Shown here one piece after another: positions 34,402 to 43,290 of a stretch of 64,000 bases of DNA. Numbering within the stretch: the first letter of the stretch is position 1; every line of letters starts with the position of its first letter. The notes beneath the pieces are model-generated. The model made no database searches and was not told where the DNA came from. It was given only the letters and a program-made list of their open reading frames with translations. Location: positions 3,596,001 to 3,660,000 of the forward strand of contig NZ_UGNX01000001.1 of the NCBI RefSeq assembly GCF_900452415.1. The letters run 5' to 3'. This DNA comes from Legionella cincinnatiensis. GTDB lineage: Bacteria; Pseudomonadota; Gammaproteobacteria; Legionellales; Legionellaceae. The translations under genes and the position numbers were made by a program.

Positions 34402-35568
34402 TCATTTCTCAGAACCAGTAATGAGAAATTTTTGATTTAGGCGCAAGCTTTTTTCATAAACCCTGTATGTCTTATAATGAGTTGCGTTAACAAACTCGAG
34501 TCCTGTTTGCATGGCTTTATTGTCTTCTAATATCCATGAAAACTCTCCCTGCTGATAATTGAACTGGTCTATTTTTCGAAAATATTCATAATAGAGTAGT
34601 CCTCCTACAGGAAGATGTTGGTATTTTTGCAATACCCCCAATAATGGAATACGAATGCGATTAATTGTTTTTTTAACTTTGAGTTGCCAAAGTAATTTTA
34701 AGAAGTTAAAAGGAAGTAATTTACCGTTACGAATTTTTATAAGCACTTGATTGAGATCAGGAATAGCTATTGAAAATCCACATGGTTCTCCTGCTACTTC
34801 CGCGAAATACACAAGATTAGGATCGATAAACGTTTTTAAATCAGATACTAAATAAACAAATTCGTCTAAATCTAAAGGTAAATATCCCCAATTTTGGCTC
34901 CATGCATCATTATAAATAGCTACAATAAGCTTTAATTCTTCAGTAAAATTTTTTACATCTGCGGGTCTAACGATAATCTCGTATCTTTTTTGCAATGCCC
35001 TCATAAGGTTAATTTTTTGAGGTTCAATCTTCACCTGCTTAATATCCACACTCCATGCCTGAAGATCTTTAATTTTTTTATATCCTTGCTGTTCCACTAA
35101 TTGTACATAGTACTCCGGATTTTGAGGCATCATTATATAAGGTTTGCTATCAAAAGCAGAAATTTGTAATCCACATTCATAATTTATTGAAGGATTCATA
35201 GGTCCACGTAAAGTATCCATCCCTTGTTGAAGAGCCCATTGCTCTACTTGGGCAAAAAGAGCCTCCGAAACTTCATTTGAGTTTTCAGCCTCAAAAAACC
35301 CCCAAAAAGCGACCTTTTCATTATAGAGAGTATTATGTAATTGATTAATAATGCAAGAAACTCTTCCTACAGGTTGATTTTTACGATATGCAATCCAATG
35401 ATTTATTTGTGCACTTTTATAAAATGGATTTTTTTTATCTAAAATGTGTTTTACAGTATAGTGCAAGGGGGGAACCCAGTTTTCATTCTGTTGGTATAAT
35501 TGAAAAGGAACCCGCAAAAAGTTATTGAAATCTTTTGCTTTTTTGCATAAAACGACATCAATGGACAT
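34402..35568 (-). CDS. GNAT-fold acyltransferase-like protein
   Basis: A 388-residue protein. Residues 1-~190 hold a GNAT-like core (WIAYRKNQPVGRVSCIINQ, LRGPMNPSINYECGL). A second half also looks GNAT-like (VYFAEVAGEPCGFSIAIPDL), so this may be a tandem GNAT. The protein is soluble with no signal peptide. It is divergent from an ACP/ketosynthase/oxoamine-synthase cluster, so it could N-acylate the amine product; bacterial ceramide synthases also come from the N-acyltransferase superfamily. That role is inference only. Confidence 0.6.
   Translation of the reverse strand: MSIDVVLCKKAKDFNNFLRVPFQLYQQNENWVPPLHYTVKHILDKKNPFYKSAQINHWIAYRKNQPVGRVSCIINQLHNTLYNEKVAFWGFFEAENSNEVSEALFAQVEQWALQQGMDTLRGPMNPSINYECGLQISAFDSKPYIMMPQNPEYYVQLVEQQGYKKIKDLQAWSVDIKQVKIEPQKINLMRALQKRYEIIVRPADVKNFTEELKLIVAIYNDAWSQNWGYLPLDLDEFVYLVSDLKTFIDPNLVYFAEVAGEPCGFSIAIPDLNQVLIKIRNGKLLPFNFLKLLWQLKVKKTINRIRIPLLGVLQKYQHLPVGGLLYYEYFRKIDQFNYQQGEFSWILEDNKAMQTGLEFVNATHYKTYRVYEKSLRLNQKFLITGSEK
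34404..34436 (+). terminator. candidate intrinsic terminator for the deacetylase operon
   Basis: ATTTCTCA (34404-34411) pairs with TGAGAAAT (34422-34429) and is followed by TTTTTGATTT on the plus strand. It lies inside the 3' end of the convergent GNAT gene. The stem is short and AT-rich, so confidence is limited. Confidence 0.4.
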
Positions 35569-35810
35569 GAAATCTCCAGACTTTAATTTCCTTCAATTTT
35601 TTAGAGAATGAAAATTTCAGTATGCGTTTATTCTTAATTTTATGCAAGTTGTTACTTGTGTAAAAAAACAAAAGCTGTAAGATCATTTCCATGGCTTAAT
35701 TAGAATTATTTATCTGACATTTGAGAGACGATATTTTTAGGGCATTCCATTATTGTGATGATTTTAGATAGATAATTAAACTATTAAGACTGTATTAAAT
35801 AAGGATTTTT

Positions 35811-36074
35811 ATGAATCAGCAAATACAAGAACGTGTTATCCAGTTAATAGCAAAAAATCAAAAAATACCACCTGAAAGCATTCAATTAAACCAATCTGTA
35901 GAAGAGTTATGCGAAACCTCGCTTGATCTAGTAAGTTTATTATTTGCACTTGAAGATGAGTTTGATATTAATCTATTAGATGATGCCGAAGTATCCAAAA
36001 CTGTTCGTGATATTATCCTAGGTATTGAAGAACTTCTTAATGTTCAACAATCAACAGAGACAAGTGCAGCATGA
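35811..36074 (+). CDS. acyl carrier protein
   Basis: An 87-residue acidic helical protein with the ACP pattern ETSLDLVSLLFALEDEF. Ser37 would carry phosphopantetheine; the usual Asp before it is Thr36, an unusual change. AAGGA precedes the ATG by 7 bases. Its last codons overlap the ketosynthase start (ATGA), indicating joint translation. It probably carries the growing acyl chain for the ketosynthase and the fused enzyme downstream rather than serving general fatty acid synthesis. Confidence 0.88.
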   Translation: MNQQIQERVIQLIAKNQKIPPESIQLNQSVEELCETSLDLVSLLFALEDEFDINLLDDAEVSKTVRDIILGIEELLNVQQSTETSAA

Positions 36075-37291
36075 AACCCATTCGAGTCGTGATTACTGGT
36101 TTAGGGGTTGTTTCAGCAATAGGAAATAATCATCAAGATTTTTGGAATGCGCTTTCCCAAGGTAAATCAGGCATCACGCCAATAGAACAAGTGGACTGCA
36201 CGGGTATGCGCTTCAACTTAGGCGCAGAAGTTAAAAATTGCAACATTAACACTTATTTTCAGCCTAAAGAACTTGATTGGCTGGATCGTTTTGCTCAATT
36301 TGCCTTAATCGCTGCACAGGACGCAATAGAGGATGCTAAAATAGAAAACCAAATTGCAAATGCACGGACCGCTATTGTAACAGGCTCCAGTGTAGGCGGC
36401 AGGAATACCGAGGAAAAAGCATATTACCGCATATATGGCCAAAAAAATACACGCATACACCCTAATTGTATTCCTAATTCGATGACAAATGCAGGCGCAA
36501 GTCACATTGCATTAAAATTTAATATCACAGGACCCGTTTTTACAATATCAACTGCATGCGCCTCCTCAACACAAGCAATTGGCCATGCATTTTGGCTTAT
36601 TCGTCAAGGGATAGTCTGCCGCGCAATTGCTGGAGGTAGTGAGGCCCCCTTCACTGAGGTCCACCTTCGTGCTTGGGATTCTTTACGGGTTGTTTCATCG
36701 GATACATGCAGACCTTTTTCCAATAATCGTTCGGGAATGATTTTAGGAGAGGGAGGAGCTATGATTATTTTAGAATCCTTAGAATCGGCTGAACGCCGTG
36801 GGGCACCAATCTATGCAGAAATTATTGGCTTTGGAATGTCCTCTGATGCCTCGCATTTAACCAAGCCTAACTCACTAGGACAGTGTCAGGCTATTTTAAA
36901 TGCCTTACATGACGCTAATCTTGCGCCAGAAGCGGTAAACTATATTAATGCACACGGCACTGGCACCATTTTAAATGATGAAGTGGAATCAAAAACAATT
37001 AATACCATCTTTCCAAAAGCTAAAAATCATTTATTGGTAAGTTCGACTAAAAGCTCGCATGGACATCTATTAGGTGCTACCGGTGCTCTTGAGACAATTG
37101 CCACTGTTTTGTCACTAAAACACAAAACCATTCCACCCACGATAAATTTCTTAGAGAAAGCTAATGACTGTGATTTACCTTTAGTGACGAATCAAGCTTA
37201 TCAACATGAAATTGATTATGCCTTGTGTTCTTCTTTTGCGTTTGGTGGATTAAATGCCGTACTCGCTTTACGTCATTATAGCTCTAGTTAG
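36071..37291 (+). CDS. beta-ketoacyl-ACP synthase II-like (FabF family)
   Basis: A 406-residue thiolase-fold condensing enzyme. The catalytic set is complete: Cys163 (TACASS), His295 (NAHGTGT) and His332 (SSHGHLLGATGA). The length is typical of FabF. The place between a dedicated ACP and an acyl-AMP-ligase/oxoamine-synthase fusion points to a specialised chain extension step for a secondary lipid. Downstream, 210 bases separate it from the fusion gene. Confidence 0.88.
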   Translation: MKPIRVVITGLGVVSAIGNNHQDFWNALSQGKSGITPIEQVDCTGMRFNLGAEVKNCNINTYFQPKELDWLDRFAQFALIAAQDAIEDAKIENQIANARTAIVTGSSVGGRNTEEKAYYRIYGQKNTRIHPNCIPNSMTNAGASHIALKFNITGPVFTISTACASSTQAIGHAFWLIRQGIVCRAIAGGSEAPFTEVHLRAWDSLRVVSSDTCRPFSNNRSGMILGEGGAMIILESLESAERRGAPIYAEIIGFGMSSDASHLTKPNSLGQCQAILNALHDANLAPEAVNYINAHGTGTILNDEVESKTINTIFPKAKNHLLVSSTKSSHGHLLGATGALETIATVLSLKHKTIPPTINFLEKANDCDLPLVTNQAYQHEIDYALCSSFAFGGLNAVLALRHYSSS

Positions 37292-37368
37292 TATCCATTC
37301 TGACAAATATTTACTTTTAGCTCTTATTCACCGTATCATACATAGTATTAGTTTTAAGGAGTAATCAA

Positions 37369-37430
37369 ATGATTTATATATGGATAGCCCGTCTGTTTTA
37401 GATAAATTGAATTATACCGATTTTGGATAG
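37369..37430 (+). other. short ORFs behind a strong Shine-Dalgarno, possible leader or gene remnant
   Basis: AAGGAG lies 7 bases before ATG 37369, the best ribosome site in the area, yet that frame stops after 10 codons (37401). A second ATG at 37380 in another frame gives 16 codons to 37430. The large gene begins only at 37501. This may be a leader peptide, or the remains of a small broken gene. Confidence 0.35.
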
Positions 37431-37500
37431 GAAGAAACTAGTATTATCAACTGAACAAAAAATGCTAGATGTACGTGATGTTTAAAAATGGAAAAACTCA

Positions 37501-40500
37501 ATGCAAGATTTTATTTCAATCGTTGATACGCTACAAGGACATGTAAAAGATTATCCTAATTGTATCGCCATCAAATTTTTAACACAAAAAGGTTATGAAA
37601 CAATAACTTATAGTCAGCTTGATCAACAAGCACGTAGTTTAGCTCATCGATTACAGAGCCATGCTCCCTATCATGATGAGCGTGCGGTTATTCTGTTACC
37701 CCCTGGATTAAAATATATTGTTGCTTTTTTTGCATGCTTGTATGCTGGTGTGATTGCTGTTCCTGTATATCCACCGAAGAGGAATCAGCATAAAAGTCGA
37801 GTGCTTTCTATTCTTAAAGATTCACATGCCAAATTTGTAATTACGAATCAATTTTTCGTCAGTGAGTTTTTAGATTATACAGTTATTGATGTTGACTCAA
37901 CCAATGAAGAGACAATTGAAAAGTATCTTTTTGAGCCTATTGAGCAAAATAAAATTGCTTTTTTGCAATATACATCAGGCTCTACAAATACCCCTAAGGG
38001 TGTATTTATAAATCATGGAAATCTCATCGCAAATATAAAAACGATAGTAAACATACACCCTTCTCATGGTAATGATAGTAACAAGGTTTGTTCATGGCTG
38101 CCCCCCTATCATGATATGGGTTTAATTGGATGTATTCTCACTCCCTTGTATAAGAGAGTTGAGCTTATTTTAATGGCACCCGCCTATTTTTTGCATTCAC
38201 CCATATGTTGGCTGGAAGTAATTACTCAAGAACAAATCACTACAACCTGTGTGCCTAATTTTGCTTTTGATTACTGTGTATCCAAAATAACAGACACTCA
38301 AATGAAGCAACTAAATCTAAGTAGCTTGCAATGTATTTATAATGGATCTGAACCTATTCAATTCGATTCAGTGCAGCAATTTATTAATAAATTTTCTGCA
38401 GCAGGTCTTTCTCCACAAGCAATACATTCATGCTATGGTCTTGCTGAAGCAACTTTAATGTTAACTGCAAAACAGTTTAGTAACGCGAATAACTCCTTAA
38501 AACTTGTCAAATCTGATTTTGAATTAGGCAAAATATCTATTTCACTTGAAGAATCATATGAGTCCACTGTGCGAGTAATAAATTGTGGTAATTGTCAATC
38601 CGATCATTCTATACGTATTGTAAATCCTAATACCTTAACTGAATTGCCTGAAAGAACTCTTGGTGAAATTTGGGCAAGTGGGCCAAGCATTGCCAAAGGC
38701 TATTGGAATAAAGCAGAACTCACAAAAAACACTTTTGAAAACCAATTACCTAATAATCCTGAGATCTTTTATTTAAGAACAGGCGACCTAGGTTTTATCA
38801 ACCAAGGTGAGTTATATGTGACAGGAAGAATTAAAGACTTAATTATAATTTGTGGCAAAAATTATTACCCACAAGATATTGAACAAGCAATTACTCAAAG
38901 TGATCCTGTATTTGATACACAAAGTGCAGCTGCATTCACAGTAGAAATTCAAGAGAAACAAGAACTCATTGTCATCCAAGAAATTAGGCGCGACGCGATG
39001 AGCACTATACAGCCTGAATTACTATTTGCTGAAATCCAAGCTCTTTTATTGGATCAATTTGGATTAGTGCCCTACTCTATCGTGTTAGTGAAACCGTACT
39101 CATTGCCTAAAACATCAAGTGGAAAAATTCAACGTTGGCTTGCTCGCAAGGCGTTTCTTGATAAAACTTTAAAAAATATTGCTTACTGGAATAAGAATTC
39201 TAGAAATCAAACAGGCACTATTTTTCTGAACTCCTCTACAACTGAAATAAAAAAATGGCTGAATGATTGGATGATGAGGCGCCTTAATATGGAATTAACC
39301 GATCATGATTACGAAAAGTCTGTCACTGCCTTAGGGATTAATTCAATTGCTGCAGTCGAATTATCCAATGATTTACAGACTAAAATAGGTCAAAAATTTG
39401 AATTATTGCCTCTGTTTGAACAATATACTTTAAATCAACTCATCACCTTTTTGTCAGATAGCTCTCCCATTAACGATTTAAAATGGAATCAAAACAATAA
39501 AATCGCAGAGTCCTTAATTGACAGCTCATTAATCAATCAGTTCTCCAAAAACAATGAATCAATTAAGCTAATTGATCCTCCATTAACGTTTGGATTACGA
39601 AATTTAATCCAAAACCCTGATTTGAATTTAGACGATGATTTTATTGGAGCTTTAAAAAACATTTACTTTAATGTTAATGAAGGTATATCAAGTAATACTA
39701 CGGTAATTGATGGAAAAGCCTATATTAATTATTCGGGATATAACTATTTAGGTTTATCTGGTGATCCAAGTATTACTGAAACGGTTATTGCTGCTGTAAG
39801 AGAATGGGGGACCTCTGTTTCTGCCAGCCGCTTGGTTTCTGGTGAAAAATCACTTCATGGAAGATTAGAAAAGGCTATTGCTGATTTAATTGGTGCTGAA
39901 GATTGCCTCGTATTTCCTTCCGGGTATTCAACCAATGTTTCAGTGATTACACATTTGTTTGGTAAACACGATCTTATTATTCATGATGAGCTTGCCCATA
40001 ACAGTATAATCCAAGCTGCATTATTTTCTGGAGCAGAGCGTATTGCCTTTCCGCATAATAATTATCAATTTCTCTTTGATTTTCTTGAAAAATATCGTGA
40101 TCGTTATAGAAAAGTGTTAATTGTAACAGAAGGGATCTTTAGCATGGATGGAGATATTGCTGATGCTCCCAAACTTATTGCCATTAAAAAACAATTTAAT
40201 GCTTTTTTAATGATCGATGAAGCACATTCTATGGGCGTATTAGGGAAAACAGGTAAAGGTATTCGTGAATATTATCATTTAGATGCTAAAGATGTGGATA
40301 TTTGGATGGGGACACTCAGTAAATCATTTGCCAGTTGTGGTGGTTACATTGCAGGGACGCATGAATTAATTGAAAATCTTAAGTATACTGCCGCAGGATT
40401 TGTTTATTCAGCAGGTATAACTCCTGCAAATACAGCTGCTGCTTTGGCTGCAATTGAGGTTATGAAAAAAGAACCACAACGAATAGACTTGCTTCGTGAC

Positions 40501-40806
40501 AGGCATACTCTGTTATTGTCTTTATTAAAAGAACAAAACATTCCCACAGGGTTAAGCAATAATACCCCAATTATTCCAATTATTGTTGGCAACGATTTAG
40601 CAGCAATACAGTTAAGTCATTACTTAAAAGAAAATCATATCTTAGCTTTACCTATTATTTATCCTGCAGTAGAAAAGAATTTGGCGCGGATACGATTATT
40701 TGTGAATTGTTTACATACCGATGAACAAATTTATAAAACCGTTAATTTATTGAGGGAAAAGATTCTAAAAGTAAAATTAAAAAAGAGCGCTGCGCAAATA
40801 GCATAA
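37501..40806 (+). CDS. fatty acyl-AMP ligase - ACP - alpha-oxoamine synthase fusion
   Basis: A protein of 1101 residues in three parts. Residues 1-~575 are an acyl-AMP ligase (FLQYTSGSTNTPKGV near 155, SCYGLAEATLM, YLRTGDLGFI, DLIIICGKNYYPQDIE), with the FAAL-type wording seen in FadD32 relatives. Residues ~580-655 are an ACP with Ser615 (GINSIAAVEL). Residues ~700-1095 are a PLP alpha-oxoamine synthase with Lys941 in GTLSKSFASCGGYIAG, nearer to serine palmitoyltransferase-type sequences than to BioF. The chain could activate a fatty acid, hold it on its own ACP, and condense it with an amino acid to a 3-keto-amine. A weak GGA site precedes ATG 37501; an in-frame stop lies just upstream. Confidence 0.88.
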   Translation: MQDFISIVDTLQGHVKDYPNCIAIKFLTQKGYETITYSQLDQQARSLAHRLQSHAPYHDERAVILLPPGLKYIVAFFACLYAGVIAVPVYPPKRNQHKSRVLSILKDSHAKFVITNQFFVSEFLDYTVIDVDSTNEETIEKYLFEPIEQNKIAFLQYTSGSTNTPKGVFINHGNLIANIKTIVNIHPSHGNDSNKVCSWLPPYHDMGLIGCILTPLYKRVELILMAPAYFLHSPICWLEVITQEQITTTCVPNFAFDYCVSKITDTQMKQLNLSSLQCIYNGSEPIQFDSVQQFINKFSAAGLSPQAIHSCYGLAEATLMLTAKQFSNANNSLKLVKSDFELGKISISLEESYESTVRVINCGNCQSDHSIRIVNPNTLTELPERTLGEIWASGPSIAKGYWNKAELTKNTFENQLPNNPEIFYLRTGDLGFINQGELYVTGRIKDLIIICGKNYYPQDIEQAITQSDPVFDTQSAAAFTVEIQEKQELIVIQEIRRDAMSTIQPELLFAEIQALLLDQFGLVPYSIVLVKPYSLPKTSSGKIQRWLARKAFLDKTLKNIAYWNKNSRNQTGTIFLNSSTTEIKKWLNDWMMRRLNMELTDHDYEKSVTALGINSIAAVELSNDLQTKIGQKFELLPLFEQYTLNQLITFLSDSSPINDLKWNQNNKIAESLIDSSLINQFSKNNESIKLIDPPLTFGLRNLIQNPDLNLDDDFIGALKNIYFNVNEGISSNTTVIDGKAYINYSGYNYLGLSGDPSITETVIAAVREWGTSVSASRLVSGEKSLHGRLEKAIADLIGAEDCLVFPSGYSTNVSVITHLFGKHDLIIHDELAHNSIIQAALFSGAERIAFPHNNYQFLFDFLEKYRDRYRKVLIVTEGIFSMDGDIADAPKLIAIKKQFNAFLMIDEAHSMGVLGKTGKGIREYYHLDAKDVDIWMGTLSKSFASCGGYIAGTHELIENLKYTAAGFVYSAGITPANTAAALAAIEVMKKEPQRIDLLRDRHTLLLSLLKEQNIPTGLSNNTPIIPIIVGNDLAAIQLSHYLKENHILALPIIYPAVEKNLARIRLFVNCLHTDEQIYKTVNLLREKILKVKLKKSAAQIA

Positions 40807-40957
40807 TTTACTTGTTAAATTAATATCAGTTCGAGATATGAAAGCAAATCATTATCTCTACACGTTTTGTTTGCGTCGTCACTAACATGTTGTGGCTTTA
40901 AGATCTGATTCTGTCCCCACGCAATTTAAAAAAAAGGATCCCAGTCACTATTTAGGA

Positions 40958-41705
40958 CGGTTCAACCTAAGGAGGGGCAAAATGCCCCATCGCTAAGGCT
41001 TGGTATATTTCTATTAAGGCTTCGAGACAGCGCTTTGCGCTTCCTCAGCCCGAACGATCCAAGTGGAGAATAAATAAAAATCATTTTTTAGTTTAAATTT
41101 CGTGGGCATATCTCAGTTCAAGACTTGATCCATCCCCACGAAATTTAAAAATAAGGAGCCACTCCCTATTTAAAGCCGTTCAGCCTGAGGAGGGGCAAAA
41201 TGCCCCGTCTCGAAGGCCTGATATAAGGCTTAGCGATAGCGCTTTGCACTTCCTCAGCCTGAACGATCCAAGTGGGGAATAAATCAAAATCATTTTTTAG
41301 TTTAAATTTTGTGGACATATCTCAGTGCGAGACTTGATCCATCCCCACGAAATTTAAAAATAAGGAGCCACTCCCTATTTAAAGCCGTTCAGCCTGAGGA
41401 GGGGCAAAATGCCCCATCTCGAAGGCCTGATATATAAGACTTAGCGACAGCGCTTTGCGCTTCCTTAGCCCGAACGATCTAAGTGGAGATCATTTTTAGA
41501 ACCGTTCAGCCTGAGGAGGGGCAAATGCCCCGTCTCGAAGGCTTGGTATTAAGGCTTAGCGACAGCGCTATGCGCTTCCTCAGTCCGAACGATCAAGTAG
41601 AGATCATTTTTTAGAACTGTTCGGCCTGAGGAGGAGCAAATGCCTCGTCTCGAAGGCCTGGCATAAGGCTTAGCGACAGCGCTTTGCGCTTCCTCAGCCC
41701 GAACG
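40958..41705. repeat. cluster of five ~90-bp palindromic elements
   Basis: Copies lie at 40958-41056, 41177-41265, 41386-41476, 41503-41591 and 41617-41705. Each begins with a CGTTCAGCCTGAGGA-like end and closes with TCCTCAGCCTGAACG-like sequence, near-perfect terminal inverted repeats. Inside are smaller hairpins, GGGGCAAAATGCCCC and one around AGCGCTTTGCGCT. The first three copies also share a ~115-base spacer (with ATCCATCCCCACGAAATTTA), giving a ~209-bp period. No ORF is present. They resemble BIME/REP or MITE-type elements. The surrounding 40807-41811 holds no gene. Confidence 0.92.
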
Positions 41706-41811
41706 ATCCAAATAGAGAATAGCTCAAAATCATTTTTCGCCTAAGTACGCATTGGACGTATCATCAAGCTTAAGACTTAAGGGCATTATTTTTACCTATA
41801 TATCCGTCATC

Positions 41812-42091
41812 TCACTACCATTGACCTAAGCCACTTGTAGTCGTCCTCGTGCAAGCGCATAGATGTCAACTTGAGGAAAAATCGACTATGGAAGGTGACG
41901 TTTAGAACGCATGTGCATGGATGGTTACTATGTAAAACAGAGTTAATAATAAGCTCTTAGCGATGTTGCAACTAAAAAAGCAATTAATGCATACAAAAAT
42001 CCAAATACCATGTCAATAATGTAATGAAATCTTCCATAAATGGTACTAATTATCAATCCTATTCCAAAAGGTAAAATGTAATAAAATAAGG
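41812..42091. repeat. 280-bp direct duplication, left copy
   Basis: Matches 46125-46404 at a constant offset of 4313 bases with about six mismatches and no gaps. It covers the last ~150 bases of the PAP2 gene and ~130 bases downstream. The match breaks abruptly at 42092, where IS91-type transposase sequence begins. Confidence 0.95.
41943..42091 (-). pseudogene. 3' fragment of the PAP2 phosphatase gene
   Basis: Encodes the same C-terminal ~49 residues as the intact gene at 46256-47089 (ending in LRAYY), with one Val-to-Ile change in the HYVID motif. It is cut at 42091 by transposase sequence, so it has no start. It marks one edge of the inserted island. Confidence 0.88.
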
Positions 42092-42860
42092 CCGGTCTTC
42101 AATACAAGCAATAATTCGTACCAAGCCCTGGCAATGAATGCACACCGAAACGTCAATGTTAAATACTCGTTTCAGCCGCATCGTCCAACTCATTTTCAAA
42201 CGATGTGATTCATCCTCACCTGAAACATCTTTGGCTGTTGACTTGCTTTTCTTTTGTTTCGCCTCACTTGTTACCGTCGCTCGATAAGCACTATTCGGTG
42301 CAAAAACACCATAAAAACGCGTCAAATGCATTCGCGGTTTCGGAACTAATGCCACTAAACGCACAATAAAATCTAACGGCTCAAATACCACATGTGTTGT
42401 ACCATTTTTATAAGGCGTCTTCAGTTCATAACGAATCTTACCATCCGGTAGAAATTTCATTCGTTGGGTGGATACTGCAGGCCTTGTTATGTATCGGCAC
42501 AAACGTTCAACCTTATCTCGCTGATACGATTTCACACTAACCCCTGCGTGCAGGGAAAATCCGCTTGATTTTGCCAAAGACTTACCGAAAATTGATTCCA
42601 CTTCCTCACCACTTGGCAAGGTCTTGAATATTATTATCTTCCTGCCTTGATAGGGAGCAATCGCAATGCGATAGCTAATCGAACTTCTCTTGAAGGAAAT
42701 TGATGACATCTTCTTCAAAACCATCCAGAATCAAACCACCCTCCAACCCTCTTTCCAAATAACCTGCTCGTTCAAGTAGGCGTGCCATGCGCTCTATAAT
42801 CCGCTGAAGCAATAAACTCATCTCCTCAGATGAGGGACTATAATCTCGTGAAATTGGCAA
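42092..42860 (-). pseudogene. IS91-family transposase, frameshifted and truncated
   Basis: Two reading frames join at ~42684-42689, where an extra A separates FEEDVINFLQ from SSISYRIAIAPYQGRK. The second frame continues with FSLHAGVSV, RDKVERLCRYITRPAV, TPYKNGTTHVVFEPLDFI and FNIDVSVCIHCQG, all standard IS91 (Y2 rolling-circle) transposase blocks. The N-terminal part with zinc fingers and catalytic region is missing, and the C-terminal end runs into duplicated PAP2 DNA, giving an artificial ORF end at 42059. It is inactive. Confidence 0.88.
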
Positions 42861-43290
42861 ATCGTTCCTTCAGAATCTACCTCATATACGCCAGCTCACT
42901 GATGACTAAACTGGATAAAATATTGTTGAGCAGACTGTTGTTTTTTTCAGTAGAAGTGTTGGAGCGATTTCGATTTACTTGCTTTTTGGAAAATGAATTG
43001 ATGAAATTGACTGTACTTGAATCTTCTTCATAGGTTAGAGCTAAGTTGTTGACTCATTGTATATTCCTTGCTGTATTTTATATTGATGTTGATTTATGTG
43101 ACAATGAAATCAATCAGGCCAATATATCAACATAATTGCCAGTGTATGGATAATATAATGTTGAGACCCGTCGATTCTTTTCCTTGAGTCAATGGCAGTA
43201 CCCCAACCATCACAATATGAAGACGAATTGATCAATTTATAAGCTATAATAAAGATGTAGGATATTATTGAAATATAATCAGGTCACTAT
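42861..43290. other. intergenic stretch upstream of the ankyrin gene
   Basis: No convincing gene. Short open frames on both strands (for example 42830-43033 plus) show no family motif. The AT-rich last 100 bases should contain the promoter of the downstream effector candidate, but no clear boxes or regulator site could be assigned. Confidence 0.5.

Noticed and set aside
40958..41705. Possible CRISPR or tRNA cluster
   Set aside because: Repeat units are palindromic elements with conserved, not unique, spacers; no cloverleaf or CCA-type ends seen.
41888..41899. GGAAGGTGACG also occurs in the complement of the 43-bp tandem unit and at 46202
   Set aside because: Only an 11-base match; the 46202 copy is explained by the 280-bp duplication, and the match to the tandem unit may be chance.
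42059..42091. Apparent C-terminal end of the transposase ORF
   Set aside because: These bases belong to the duplicated PAP2 gene end read out of frame, so the ORF end is artificial.
42830..43033. 67-codon plus-strand ORF
   Set aside because: No family motif or convincing ribosome site; overlaps the transposase relic edge.
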